64,000 nt of DNA from Mucilaginibacter auburnensis (GTDB lineage Bacteria; Bacteroidota; Bacteroidia; Sphingobacteriales; Sphingobacteriaceae), in assembly GCF_002797815.1 (NCBI RefSeq), contig NZ_PGFJ01000001.1:62001-126000 (forward strand). The letters are read 5' to 3'. Shown here in pieces: positions 1 to 8,479 of the stretch. Under the pieces are notes generated by a model. It worked only from the letters and a program-made list of their open reading frames with translations. It did not search any database and was not told the DNA's origin. The translations under genes were made by a program, and so were the position numbers. Each line of letters opens with the position of its first letter. Position 1 is the first letter of the stretch.

Positions 1-2
1 AG

Positions 3-440
3 GTTATTGTTAATTACGCTATGGACGCGGTAAGGTTTCAGGCGGAACAAAAGGAGGTACAACTTGAACTGTTAAGCAAAAACGGACTACCCAATGTATT
101 GGCCGATACGGAAAAAACAGCCTGGGTGTTGATCAACTTTTTATCTAACGCGCTGCGCTACAGTCCGTCAAAATCGCGCATTGTTATTGGAGTAACCGCA
201 CGTGATAAATGGGTGGAATTTTCTGTGAAGGATTTTGGCAACGGCATTGAAAAACAATACCAGCAGCGCCTTTTCGACCGCTATTTTCAGGTTCCAACCG
301 ATGGTACCAAAAAATCAGGTTCGGGCCTGGGCCTTGCTATCTCTAAAGATTTTATTGAAGCGCAGAATGGCAAAATATGGGTAGAAAGTGAAATTGGTGA
401 AGGAAGCAAATTTAGTTTCTCGCTTCCGATAGCTACCTGA
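3..440 (+). CDS. Sensor histidine kinase, C-terminal fragment (HATPase domain)
   Basis: This is the C-terminal end of a two-component sensor kinase; the frame is open to the left window edge, so the gene starts outside. About 146 residues are visible and hold an ATP-binding HATPase_c domain: an N-box ([12 protein letters not shown]), a G1 box (DFGNGIEK), an F-box (LFDRYFQ) and a G2 box (GSGLGLAIS). The protein ends about 25 residues after the G2 box, as usual for kinases without a receiver tail. The dimerisation/H-box and the sensor part are not visible, so the signal and partner regulator cannot be named. The gene is convergent with the efflux cluster to its right and separated from it by a strong hairpin. 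Confidence 0.9.
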   Translation, partial: VIVNYAMDAVRFQAEQKEVQLELLSKNGLPNVLADTEKTAWVLINFLSNALRYSPSKSRIVIGVTARDKWVEFSVKDFGNGIEKQYQQRLFDRYFQVPTDGTKKSGSGLGLAISKDFIEAQNGKIWVESEIGEGSKFSFSLPIAT

Positions 441-454
441 TCTTACTTACACTA

Positions 455-563
455 AGCTGTCCCAAACACATATGCGAGAGCGTAAATAAATTGACCCGTT
501 TTACTTTTTATTGATTTGAAAATCAATTAATTAAAATTAGACACCGTTGTATTTGGGACAACT
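455..563. repeat. Imperfect inverted repeat, possible small mobile-element remnant
   Basis: Two 16-base arms at 455-470 and 548-563 are inverted copies matching at 14 of 16 positions, with a perfect 9-base core (TGTCCCAAA / TTTGGGACA). They enclose about 77 bases of AT-rich DNA without an ORF. A nine-base string (ACACTAAGC) at 450-458 recurs near 625-633. I cannot tell whether this is a MITE-like remnant or a regulatory structure; no target-site duplication is obvious. Confidence 0.3.
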
Positions 564-664
564 ACCTCAGTAATCATTTCAAATTTTGCCATTTTGGTCC
601 ACCAGATGGGACAGGTTTGAATACACTAAGCCCCAACGCCAATTAATACTTTTACCACTTGTAT

Positions 665-705
665 ACGCAAAAGGCGAATTGAGTTATTCAATTCGCCTTT
701 TGCGT
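665..705. terminator. Bidirectional intrinsic terminator
   Basis: A perfect 18-bp inverted repeat (665-682 and 688-705) with a 5-base loop lies between the convergent histidine kinase fragment and the RND pump gene. A-rich and T-rich flanks on both sides of the stem fit termination in both directions. Confidence 0.75.
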
Positions 706-735
706 AACTTAATTTACCAACTACTTTAATCAACC

Positions 736-3700
736 TTAGCTAACTTTTCCAATTGTAGTTAATAATTTTCTGTTTTTGCGGTTATGCACAAAGCGGTAAA
801 CGCTGGAGTAAATAACCGGCAACATTAACAGCGTTAGTATGGTAGCGGTCATTAAACCACCTATTACTACTATAGCCAATGGCTTTTGCGTTTCACTGCC
901 TATTCCTGTTGAAATAGCGGCGGGCAGCAGGCCTATAGCAGCCATTAAGGCAGTCATAACTACCGGCCTAACCCGTGATATCACACCGTTCAGAATAGCC
1001 TGATCTAAAGGCATACCCTCATGCAGGTTTTTATTGAACACAGATATCAGTATTACCCCATTTTGTATACAAACCCCGAATAAAGCTATAAAACCTATAC
1101 CTGCCGATATACTGAAGTTAATGCCTGTAATGTGCAGGGCCAGTATACCGCCAATGAGCGCGAAGGGCACGTTCATAATAACCAGTATAGCATCTTTGGC
1201 ATTACCGAACATGGTAAACAGTATCAGGAAAATAACGATCAAACAAACAGGCACCACTTGCGACAAGGTTTTTGATGCCCTTATCTGGTTCTCAAACTCT
1301 CCGTTCCATGTAAAGCTGTAGCCGTGCTCCAATTTTACAGCCGCATGTACTTTTTCCTGCGCCTCGGCAATGGTGCTGCCCAGATCCCGGCCACGAACAG
1401 AAAATTTAACAGCTATGTAGCGGGAGTTATTATCCCTGAAAATAAACGCCGGACCTGTGATTTCCCTGATGTTGGAGATCTCCTTAAGCGCTATTTTTGA
1501 GCCGTTAAGTGTTGGCACCATCAGGTTTTCAATTTTATCCTGCCTGTCTCTGAAAGGTTTATCGTAACGGATACGGATATCAAACTTGCGTTCACCTTCA
1601 TACAGTTGCGATGCTGCCTTTCCTCCTATAGCCATTTCAATTACCGCGTTAGCATCGGCAGTAGCCACGCCATAGCGTGCCATTTTTTGCTGATCCAATT
1701 CTATCCTGAATTCCGGCTGGCCCAGGTTACGCAGTACACCTAAGTCATCAACACCTTTAATGTGTTTTAATACGCGCACCACCTCATCGGCTTTTTTATC
1801 CAGTTGGTTAAAATCGGGGCCAAATATTTTTACCGCCATACTTGCCGGCACGCCGGCAACAGCCTCGGCCACGTTATCAATAATGGGCTGCGAATAGTTA
1901 AATACAATGCCCGGGAAAACGCTTAGTTTTTTATCCATCTGGGCAATTAACTCTTCCTGGCTGATGTGGCGTTTCCATTGTTTTTTTGGTAACAGGTCAA
2001 CCTGTATCTGCACGTTAAAGAAGCCTTTAGGGTCGGTACCATCGTTGGTACGGCCAACCTGCGACAGCGTTTGCTTAACCTCCGGGAAAGTAGAAAGGAT
2101 CTGGCGCATTTTGTCGGTTATTTCTACTGAGTTCTCCAACGATGTACTCATAGGCAACTGAGCGGTTACCCAAAGCGCACCCTCATTTAGTTGCGGTAAA
2201 AACTCAGTGCCCAACAGTTTGGCTGATGCAAAAGTGAGCACCATAAAACCGGTGGCAACCATTAAGCTAAGTTTTTGATGTGCATACACATAAGTAAATA
2301 ATTTGCGTATGCCATTCTCAAAAAACGATACTACCGGGTTATGTTTTTCCTTAACGTTTTTATTCAGCAATATGCTTGATAAAGCTGGCACCAAGGTAAG
2401 TGTGAACAACAACGCACCCAGCAAAGCAAAGCCTAATGTGTAAGCCAGCGGCGAGAACATTTTACCCTCTACCTTTTGGAAAGCGAAGATGGGCACCAAA
2501 CAGGTGATGATGATCAATTTGGAAAAGAAGATAGCCTTACCCATTTCACTGCCCACGTTTTTGAACAGGCTTAGTTTAGCAGACTTGTTAAATTTTTCCA
2601 TGCCAAGTTGTTTGGCCCTGTGATCCAGCGCAACAAATAACCCCTCCACCATTACCACCGCACCATCTATAATAATACCAAAATCCACAGCTCCCATTGA
2701 AAGCAGGTTGGCATTCATCCCCTTAATACGCATACATATAAAGGCGAACAACAGTGCCAGCGGTATAATCATGGCAACGGTTAGCGTTGTGCGCCAGTCG
2801 GCCATAAAAAGTAGTACAATAACAGTTACCAATACAATGCCCTCTAACAGGTTATGGATAACAGTTTCGGTACAAAAATCCATCAAAGTGGTACGGTCAT
2901 AAAAGGTGTTTATTTTAACATCTTTAGGCAGCACATTCTCGTTAAGATCCTTCACCTTATCGCGTATGCGCTCTAATACCACAGCGGGGTTTTCGCCCTT
3001 ACGCATTACTATAATGCCTTCAATAACATCATTGTGCTTATCGCGCCCAACCTGGCCAAGGCGCGGCAGGCCGCTTTCGCGTATAGTAGCCAGGTTACGG
3101 GTAAGGATAGGTACGTTGTTGACGCTCTTAACAATAATGTTCTCAATCTCGCTGATGTTATTAATGAGGCCTATACCGCGCACCACAAATGCCTGGTTGT
3201 TCTTTTCAATAATATCACCACCAACGTTAACGTTACTGCGGTTTATGGCATTGTAAACATCAAGCGATGTAAGGCCATACTTTTGCAACAGCGATGGATT
3301 GACGCTCACCTCATAGCTTTTCTCTTCGCCACCAAAGCTATTCACGTCGGCTACACCGGGTATGGCTTTAAACTGGCGGTCAAGTATCCAATCTTGCACA
3401 GCGGTAAGGTCTCTGATAGATTGTGTTTTTGATGTTAGTGTATAACGGTAGATCTCTCCTGTTGGACCATATGGCGGCTCAATCTCGGGTTTTACACCAT
3501 CGGGCAGATCGGCGTTGGTTAGCCTGCTCATTACCTGCTGCCTGGCGAAAGAATCGTCAACATCGTCATCAAAAATTATCCTGACGTAAGATAAGCCGAA
3601 TGATGATGTGGTACGCAGATTAGCTTTTTTCTGTACCGAGTTAAGCACGGTTTCCATGGGGATGGTTACCAGCTTCTCCATTTCTTCCGCGCTGTGGCCG

Positions 3701-3870
3701 GGCCATTGCGCTATAATAATGATCTGGGTGTTGGTAACATCGGGGAAGGTTTCAATAGGGGTATTCATGTAACTCCAAACACCGCCTACGGCCAAAACAA
3801 TGGTCATAAAAAAAACCATAGCCCTGTGGCGCAGTGAGAAGTATATTATATTTTTAATGAGCTTGTTCAT
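736..3870 (-). CDS. CzcA-type heavy-metal efflux RND permease
   Basis: Inner-membrane proton-driven RND pump of the heavy-metal efflux (HME) family, 1044 residues, normal for CzcA/CusA. It opens with the usual amphipathic helix and first transmembrane segment (residues about 10-30), two large periplasmic loops follow, and 12 transmembrane segments are expected. The fourth-segment signature DFGIIIDGAVVMVE (about residues 390-405) resembles the DFGIIVDGAV form of divalent-cation exporters (Co/Zn/Cd/Ni type) rather than the monovalent Cu/Ag form; the exact substrate is inference. It is the last gene of a TolC-adaptor-pump set on the minus strand, with the adaptor 61 bases upstream. A two-component system lies upstream and probably controls it. 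Confidence 0.93.
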   Translation of the reverse strand: MNKLIKNIIYFSLRHRAMVFFMTIVLAVGGVWSYMNTPIETFPDVTNTQIIIIAQWPGHSAEEMEKLVTIPMETVLNSVQKKANLRTTSSFGLSYVRIIFDDDVDDSFARQQVMSRLTNADLPDGVKPEIEPPYGPTGEIYRYTLTSKTQSIRDLTAVQDWILDRQFKAIPGVADVNSFGGEEKSYEVSVNPSLLQKYGLTSLDVYNAINRSNVNVGGDIIEKNNQAFVVRGIGLINNISEIENIIVKSVNNVPILTRNLATIRESGLPRLGQVGRDKHNDVIEGIIVMRKGENPAVVLERIRDKVKDLNENVLPKDVKINTFYDRTTLMDFCTETVIHNLLEGIVLVTVIVLLFMADWRTTLTVAMIIPLALLFAFICMRIKGMNANLLSMGAVDFGIIIDGAVVMVEGLFVALDHRAKQLGMEKFNKSAKLSLFKNVGSEMGKAIFFSKLIIITCLVPIFAFQKVEGKMFSPLAYTLGFALLGALLFTLTLVPALSSILLNKNVKEKHNPVVSFFENGIRKLFTYVYAHQKLSLMVATGFMVLTFASAKLLGTEFLPQLNEGALWVTAQLPMSTSLENSVEITDKMRQILSTFPEVKQTLSQVGRTNDGTDPKGFFNVQIQVDLLPKKQWKRHISQEELIAQMDKKLSVFPGIVFNYSQPIIDNVAEAVAGVPASMAVKIFGPDFNQLDKKADEVVRVLKHIKGVDDLGVLRNLGQPEFRIELDQQKMARYGVATADANAVIEMAIGGKAASQLYEGERKFDIRIRYDKPFRDRQDKIENLMVPTLNGSKIALKEISNIREITGPAFIFRDNNSRYIAVKFSVRGRDLGSTIAEAQEKVHAAVKLEHGYSFTWNGEFENQIRASKTLSQVVPVCLIVIFLILFTMFGNAKDAILVIMNVPFALIGGILALHITGINFSISAGIGFIALFGVCIQNGVILISVFNKNLHEGMPLDQAILNGVISRVRPVVMTALMAAIGLLPAAISTGIGSETQKPLAIVVIGGLMTATILTLLMLPVIYSSVYRFVHNRKNRKLLTTIGKVS

Positions 3871-3931
3871 TGTATGTATATTTTAGTACGAACGCTACTT
3901 TTTGCTCCGGATAGCCTGTAACAACCGGCTA

Positions 3932-5029
3932 TTAATTTTGGGTAAGTGCATTGTATAGCAACAGCTGATTTTTGGCAACAACCTTTTCGCCGGCTTTAAG
4001 GCCCGAGAACAAGTAGGTAGTATCTTCAACTGTTTTTAAGATACTTACTTCACGTACCTGGAGGTCGCAGGCGCTTTTATAAGCGATAACGTAGTTTTTA
4101 CCATTATCAAAAATTACCGACCGGCTGGGTATGGAGGTTGCAGTAGTAGCATCCTCATTTACAATGCGCACATTGGCAAACATTTCCGGCTTAAGCAACA
4201 TTTCGGTATTTGGCAATGCTATCCTTACAGTCATAACTTTTGTATCCGGGTCAAGCACTGAGCTCACATTGTCAACCTTACCCTTAAAGGTTTTGTCTGG
4301 ATAAGCCAGGGTATTTACATAGGCAGTGTAGCCGTTTTTTACTTTGGCAATATCAGTTTCATAAACGTTGGCTTTGATCCAAACATCTTTCATGTCTGAT
4401 ATCACAAACAAAGCGCTGCTATTATCCTGCCTGATGAAGTTACCGGCAGATATGTTCATTTCAACAATATAACCATCGCGTGGGGCCTTAACCACCAGCA
4501 TACCGGCGGCATTGGTATTACCTCCGCCGTTAATAGCTATCTGGTCTTCCACCTTTCTGTTTTCGGCAATGGCCTTGTTGTAATTTTCTTTGGCTTCGGT
4601 ATAATCTCTTTCGCTTGATATGCCGTTCTTGTATAAATACTCCGCTTGCTGCAGCTGGCGTTTGCTTATGGCCAGGTCAGCTTTTGATGAGGTCAGGTCT
4701 GCATAGTTACCTGCCACATCAGCACTGCGGATGGTAGCCAGTACCTGTCCCCTGCTTACCTTATCGCCCAGGGAAACCTTAACGCCCATTACCTGCCCGC
4801 TGGCAAAAGGGAATACCTTTACTACTTTGCTTTCATCGAAAGACACCTCTCCGGTCAGCTTTAATTCGTTTGTTATAGGCGATGTGCGCGCGGTATCAAT
4901 GCTGATCATTTTTGCTAATGAATCGCTCACGCAAACCTGTTTGGTTTCCATTGTACCGGTTTTCTTTTCTTCGCATGATACAATGCCAAGCGTGGCTATT
5001 GTCATCATAAATAAAATACCTTTTTTCAT
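3932..5029 (-). CDS. RND efflux periplasmic adaptor (membrane fusion) lipoprotein
   Basis: Membrane fusion protein that links the RND pump to the outer-membrane channel. The N-terminus is a lipoprotein signal (MKKGILFMMTIATLGIVSC, lipid-modified Cys19). A barrel-sandwich/biotinyl-lipoyl segment (about 70-105, PFASGQVMGVKVSLGDKV), an alpha-helical hairpin (about 110-165, rich in K/Q/E), the second lipoyl half (APRDGYIVEMN) and a beta-barrel domain follow in order. The 365-residue length fits the CzcB/CusB group. No His/Met-rich metal-binding extension is visible. It lies 15 bases after the TolC gene and 61 before the pump gene, so all three are probably co-transcribed. Confidence 0.92.
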   Translation of the reverse strand: MKKGILFMMTIATLGIVSCEEKKTGTMETKQVCVSDSLAKMISIDTARTSPITNELKLTGEVSFDESKVVKVFPFASGQVMGVKVSLGDKVSRGQVLATIRSADVAGNYADLTSSKADLAISKRQLQQAEYLYKNGISSERDYTEAKENYNKAIAENRKVEDQIAINGGGNTNAAGMLVVKAPRDGYIVEMNISAGNFIRQDNSSALFVISDMKDVWIKANVYETDIAKVKNGYTAYVNTLAYPDKTFKGKVDNVSSVLDPDTKVMTVRIALPNTEMLLKPEMFANVRIVNEDATTATSIPSRSVIFDNGKNYVIAYKSACDLQVREVSILKTVEDTTYLFSGLKAGEKVVAKNQLLLYNALTQN

Positions 5030-5044
5030 TGTTTATACAGATAT

Positions 5045-6319
5045 TTAGGGGATAGTCACCACGTTAGTGCCAACAGCATAATTTAAGTCGGCAATTGATT
5101 TTTGCAGTTCAAGCTGCAGTTGTAATATTTTGATCTTGGTTTCTTTGTACGAATCAAAAAAGTCTATAAACTCGGGCAAACCAATTTGCCTTTGCTGGAA
5201 GCTTTTCAGCATAGCGTTAAAAATGTTATCGTAACGCTCATAAAAGTCGGTTTCGGTATTGTTCAGCAATTGCTGGCTAAGCTTGTATTGCTGCACAGCC
5301 GCGTAAACATCAGCCTTTAATTGTAACTCGCTGTTTTTAACTACCATTTCCTGACTTTTAGCTGCAAACTGTGCAGACTTGATGTTGCCTTGATTGCGGT
5401 TGAACAATGGTATAGGTAAGCTGATCTGCAAGCCTACATAGTGGCGGGCGTAGCTGCTGTTTTGGTCATAAGCGGCGCCCACGGTTACATCGGGTTTCGC
5501 TAAAGCTTTTTGTAGAATGAGCTCATCATTACTTTGATCAAGCGTGTATTTGTTGGCTAAGTGGTCACCGCGTGATGCCATGGCTTGCTCATAAAGCAAC
5601 TCGGGGCTAAGCGTTTGCGCGGGACCCGCATCTGCAATAAGTGGTTGAATAAACACCGCCGGATCAACCGCCAGCAAGGTTTTTAATTCCTTTTGCAGAT
5701 CATTCAACTGCCTCCTGTTATCAATTTGCTGGTTTTGAAGCGTGAACAGCAACGCTTTTAACCTAACCAGGTCTTTTAATGACGAATTACCCGATTGGTA
5801 AGATTTATCTACCGCGTTAACTAACTCAGTAGCAGCGTTTATCTCTGCCTGATAGATCTTGTTTTGCCCGGCTAAATTGGCTGCCTGGGCTAAGTCCAAT
5901 TGTAAATTGTACCGCAGGTTGCGCAGCATGTCGGTAAATTCTGCTTCCTGTACCCTGCCGGCATCTTCCGCAACTTTTATTTGCTTGCCGCGTTTACCGG
6001 CTGTTTGTATCAGCTGGCTCATCTGCACAAAAATCTGCCCGTTATTACCACTATGGTTAAAATACCTGTGGGTGTTGTCGGTGATGTTTTGGTCAGTGCT
6101 TAAAACAGGATTGTCCCACAGGCGGGCTTGCTCAACCAGCGCCTTTGTTGCATCAACATTGTACTTTTGGGCCAGCAGACTAAAGTTGTTTTCTAAAAAC
6201 CTTTTTTCAGCATCTTTAAAGCTTAACCTTAAAGTATCTGTTTGAGCAAGAGTACGGTTGGCGGTAAGCACAAAAAGGCAAAACACAGCCAGTTGTATTA
6301 CTCTAATTATTCGTCTCAT
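5045..6319 (-). CDS. TolC-family outer-membrane efflux protein
   Basis: Outer-membrane channel component of the tripartite efflux system, 424 residues, typical of CzcC/CusC-like proteins. It has a signal peptide ending near ANRTLAQ (about residue 26) followed by two long alpha-helical OEP repeats with heptad-like composition. The NPVLSTDQN stretch near residue 78 is the usual TolC-family loop. It is the first gene of the structural trio and starts 74 bases after the sensor kinase stop, enough room for its own promoter but also compatible with read-through from the regulator genes. Confidence 0.92.
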   Translation of the reverse strand: MRRIIRVIQLAVFCLFVLTANRTLAQTDTLRLSFKDAEKRFLENNFSLLAQKYNVDATKALVEQARLWDNPVLSTDQNITDNTHRYFNHSGNNGQIFVQMSQLIQTAGKRGKQIKVAEDAGRVQEAEFTDMLRNLRYNLQLDLAQAANLAGQNKIYQAEINAATELVNAVDKSYQSGNSSLKDLVRLKALLFTLQNQQIDNRRQLNDLQKELKTLLAVDPAVFIQPLIADAGPAQTLSPELLYEQAMASRGDHLANKYTLDQSNDELILQKALAKPDVTVGAAYDQNSSYARHYVGLQISLPIPLFNRNQGNIKSAQFAAKSQEMVVKNSELQLKADVYAAVQQYKLSQQLLNNTETDFYERYDNIFNAMLKSFQQRQIGLPEFIDFFDSYKETKIKILQLQLELQKSIADLNYAVGTNVVTIP

Positions 6320-6393
6320 TTCCTTTAAACTATTAACAGTTCAAAGCTATATTGACCGAATTAGACCAGAATTAAACCGAAATTAGATTACAA

Positions 6394-7767
6394 TTAAAAT
6401 TTTAGTTGGGATGTTGGAAAGGAAATAATGAACGAACTGCCTGAAGATCCGTCAGACTCCACCTTGATAGTCCCCTTAAAAAGGGCAATTATTTTTCCGG
6501 CTATATAAAGCCCTACGCCACTGCCTTGCACGCTTTGCGTTCGTTTTACTCTGTAAAAAGGCTTGAAGATGTTTTTAGCTTCATCCTCACTTATGCCGGG
6601 GCCGGCATCGGTAATGGCAATGGATATGGTATTGTGCGTAACCCGGAAATTAAGCAGTACAGGTTGCCCGTCTGAGTATTTGAAGGCATTATCTATTATA
6701 TTGTTAATAGCAATGTCTAACAGCGCCTTGTTTGCCGGTATAACCAGTTCATTCTCATCTTCGGGCAGCTCGGTAAAGCTGATCTTCAGCATGCCCGGTG
6801 CTTTGCGGGCGGCCCAAATATCATCCAGTTCCCATATCAATTCATCTACTCTTACAGGCGCAAGCTCTGTTAAGGTGTAGTTAAAGTCAACCTGGGCAAG
6901 TTCCATCAAACTGGAAATGATCTCGCGCAGCCGCATGGCATCTGCCGAAATGGAACGCAATATCTGTTCATACTCCTCTGTGGTGCGCTTTTTCTCCAAC
7001 GCTACATCTGCCTCGCCCATAATGGAAGTTAGCGGCGTCCGCAATTCATGCGAAGCATTGGCCACAAAACTTTGCTGTAACTCAAACGCGTTTTCCAGCC
7101 GCTCCAACAGGTAATTGAAATTACTTATCAGCTCGGCTATCTCATCTTTATTCTTTACATCATCAATACGCTTGTGCAAGTTGCGCGAGCCTATTTGATG
7201 CATCTGGTCTATAATGCTTTTAATGGGTGAAAGCGCCTTTTTGGCAAACCATTGCCCTGCAAAAAACAGCACGCCGCTGAAGCATATAAATACGATCAAC
7301 GTGAGGTAAGCAATGGTAGTTAGCCGCCGGTGAAAGCTACGATCAACCGCCGATGCCAGAATAACAAAATTGCCCTGATTGTCTACAACATGTTTGCCTA
7401 CTACCTGCCTGTCTCCTTCCTCGTACTCTATACTACCGTTTTTTCTAACTTGCTCAATAATGGCGTCTGTCCAGTAAATACCGTTGCTGGCATCAAATGC
7501 GGCTTTGTTACGCTCGTTGTAGATCCTCACAACTTCATCAGGCAAACGTTCAAGGTATTTGCGCTGTACGGAATCAAGCTCCTGGGGGCCAACCTCGTCT
7601 GCTTCGAGGTAAAGCTTGGCGGCCAGTTCAACGCGGTCGGCCAGGCGTTGGTTAAAGTCTATCCTGAAATAGGTAAAAACCGAAAAATATACCGCCAGCA
7701 AAACCAACAGCAAAGCTCCGCAGCTTATCAGCGTGAAGTAGATAGATAAACGGGTTTTAATTTTCAT
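6394..7767 (-). CDS. Sensor histidine kinase of the efflux two-component system
   Basis: Membrane sensor kinase, 457 residues. Transmembrane segment 1 is at about 8-30, a periplasmic sensor loop spans about 31-150, transmembrane segment 2 is at about 151-172, and a HAMP domain follows (ALSPIKSII onwards). The HisKA H-box is SHELRTPLTS with phospho-acceptor His240, and the HATPase domain carries NNIIDNAFKYS, DAGPGIS and GSGVGLYIA. It resembles CusS/CzcS-type kinases that monitor periplasmic metal. It lies 6 bases downstream of its response regulator and directly upstream of the tripartite efflux genes, which suggests it controls them. Confidence 0.92.
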   Translation of the reverse strand: MKIKTRLSIYFTLISCGALLLVLLAVYFSVFTYFRIDFNQRLADRVELAAKLYLEADEVGPQELDSVQRKYLERLPDEVVRIYNERNKAAFDASNGIYWTDAIIEQVRKNGSIEYEEGDRQVVGKHVVDNQGNFVILASAVDRSFHRRLTTIAYLTLIVFICFSGVLFFAGQWFAKKALSPIKSIIDQMHQIGSRNLHKRIDDVKNKDEIAELISNFNYLLERLENAFELQQSFVANASHELRTPLTSIMGEADVALEKKRTTEEYEQILRSISADAMRLREIISSLMELAQVDFNYTLTELAPVRVDELIWELDDIWAARKAPGMLKISFTELPEDENELVIPANKALLDIAINNIIDNAFKYSDGQPVLLNFRVTHNTISIAITDAGPGISEDEAKNIFKPFYRVKRTQSVQGSGVGLYIAGKIIALFKGTIKVESDGSSGSSFIISFPTSQLKF

Positions 7768-7773
7768 TGGCCG

Positions 7774-8451
7774 CTACTTTAGTATATAGCCCATACCTAT
7801 TACGGTGTGTATCAGTTTGCGGTCAAAGCCTTTTTGTACTTTGTTGCGCAGGTAGTTAACGTAAACATCAACCATGTTGGTGCCGGTATCAAAGTTGAGC
7901 CCCCACACCTTCTCGGTTATAAACTCCCTGCTCAGCAGCTTGTTGGGGTTCCGTAAAAACAGGTCCAGCAGCGCGTATTCTTTCGCGGTGAGCACTATTT
8001 GTTTACCGGCACGCTCGGCGGTTTTGTCCCACATGTTGAGTTTCAGATCTTCAAATGCCAGCACATGCTCATCAGCGGCCTGTACCACTTGCTGCCTGCG
8101 CATCAGGGCATCTATACGCGCCAGTAATTCACTGAAATGGAAGGGTTTTAAAAGGTAATCGTCGGCGCCGGCTTTGAGGCCGTTCACCTTATCATCAACC
8201 GAGCCCAAAGCACTCAGCATCAACACCGGAACACGCAGCTTGTGCTCCCTTATCTGCTTGCAGAGCTCGATACCGTTTATAATGGGCAGCATTATGTCCA
8301 GGATGATCAGATCATACTTGTTACTGATGGCAGCGTTCAATCCGGCAAAACCATCGTTCATTACATCTACCTGGTGGTTATGTTCACCAAGCCCGTTTGT
8401 TATGAACGATGCTACTTTTTCTTCGTCTTCAACCAGTAAGATGTGCGCCAT
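7774..8451 (-). CDS. OmpR/PhoB-family response regulator
   Basis: DNA-binding response regulator of 225 residues. The receiver domain (about 1-118) has the acidic pocket VEDEE, phospho-acceptor Asp52 (LIILDIMLP), the switch Ser in MLSALGS and the conserved Lys in LLKPF. The winged-helix domain (about 128-224) has the LTAKEYALLDLFLRNP and VDVYVNYLRNKV signatures of the OmpR/PhoB class. The gene precedes its kinase by 6 bases and lies upstream of the RND efflux operon, a CusRS/CzcRS-like arrangement. The regulated promoter may be the 74-base gap before the TolC gene; I see no clear operator there. Confidence 0.93.
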   Translation of the reverse strand: MAHILLVEDEEKVASFITNGLGEHNHQVDVMNDGFAGLNAAISNKYDLIILDIMLPIINGIELCKQIREHKLRVPVLMLSALGSVDDKVNGLKAGADDYLLKPFHFSELLARIDALMRRQQVVQAADEHVLAFEDLKLNMWDKTAERAGKQIVLTAKEYALLDLFLRNPNKLLSREFITEKVWGLNFDTGTNMVDVYVNYLRNKVQKGFDRKLIHTVIGMGYILK

Positions 8452-8479
8452 GCTGCTAATTAACAGTTATTGAACGAAG

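Noticed and set aside
3034..3432. 132-residue plus-strand ORF
   Set aside because: Lies antisense inside the well-supported CzcA pump gene; composition looks like a mirror frame with no motif.
7330..7749. 139-residue plus-strand ORF
   Set aside because: Antisense to the sensor kinase sensor domain.
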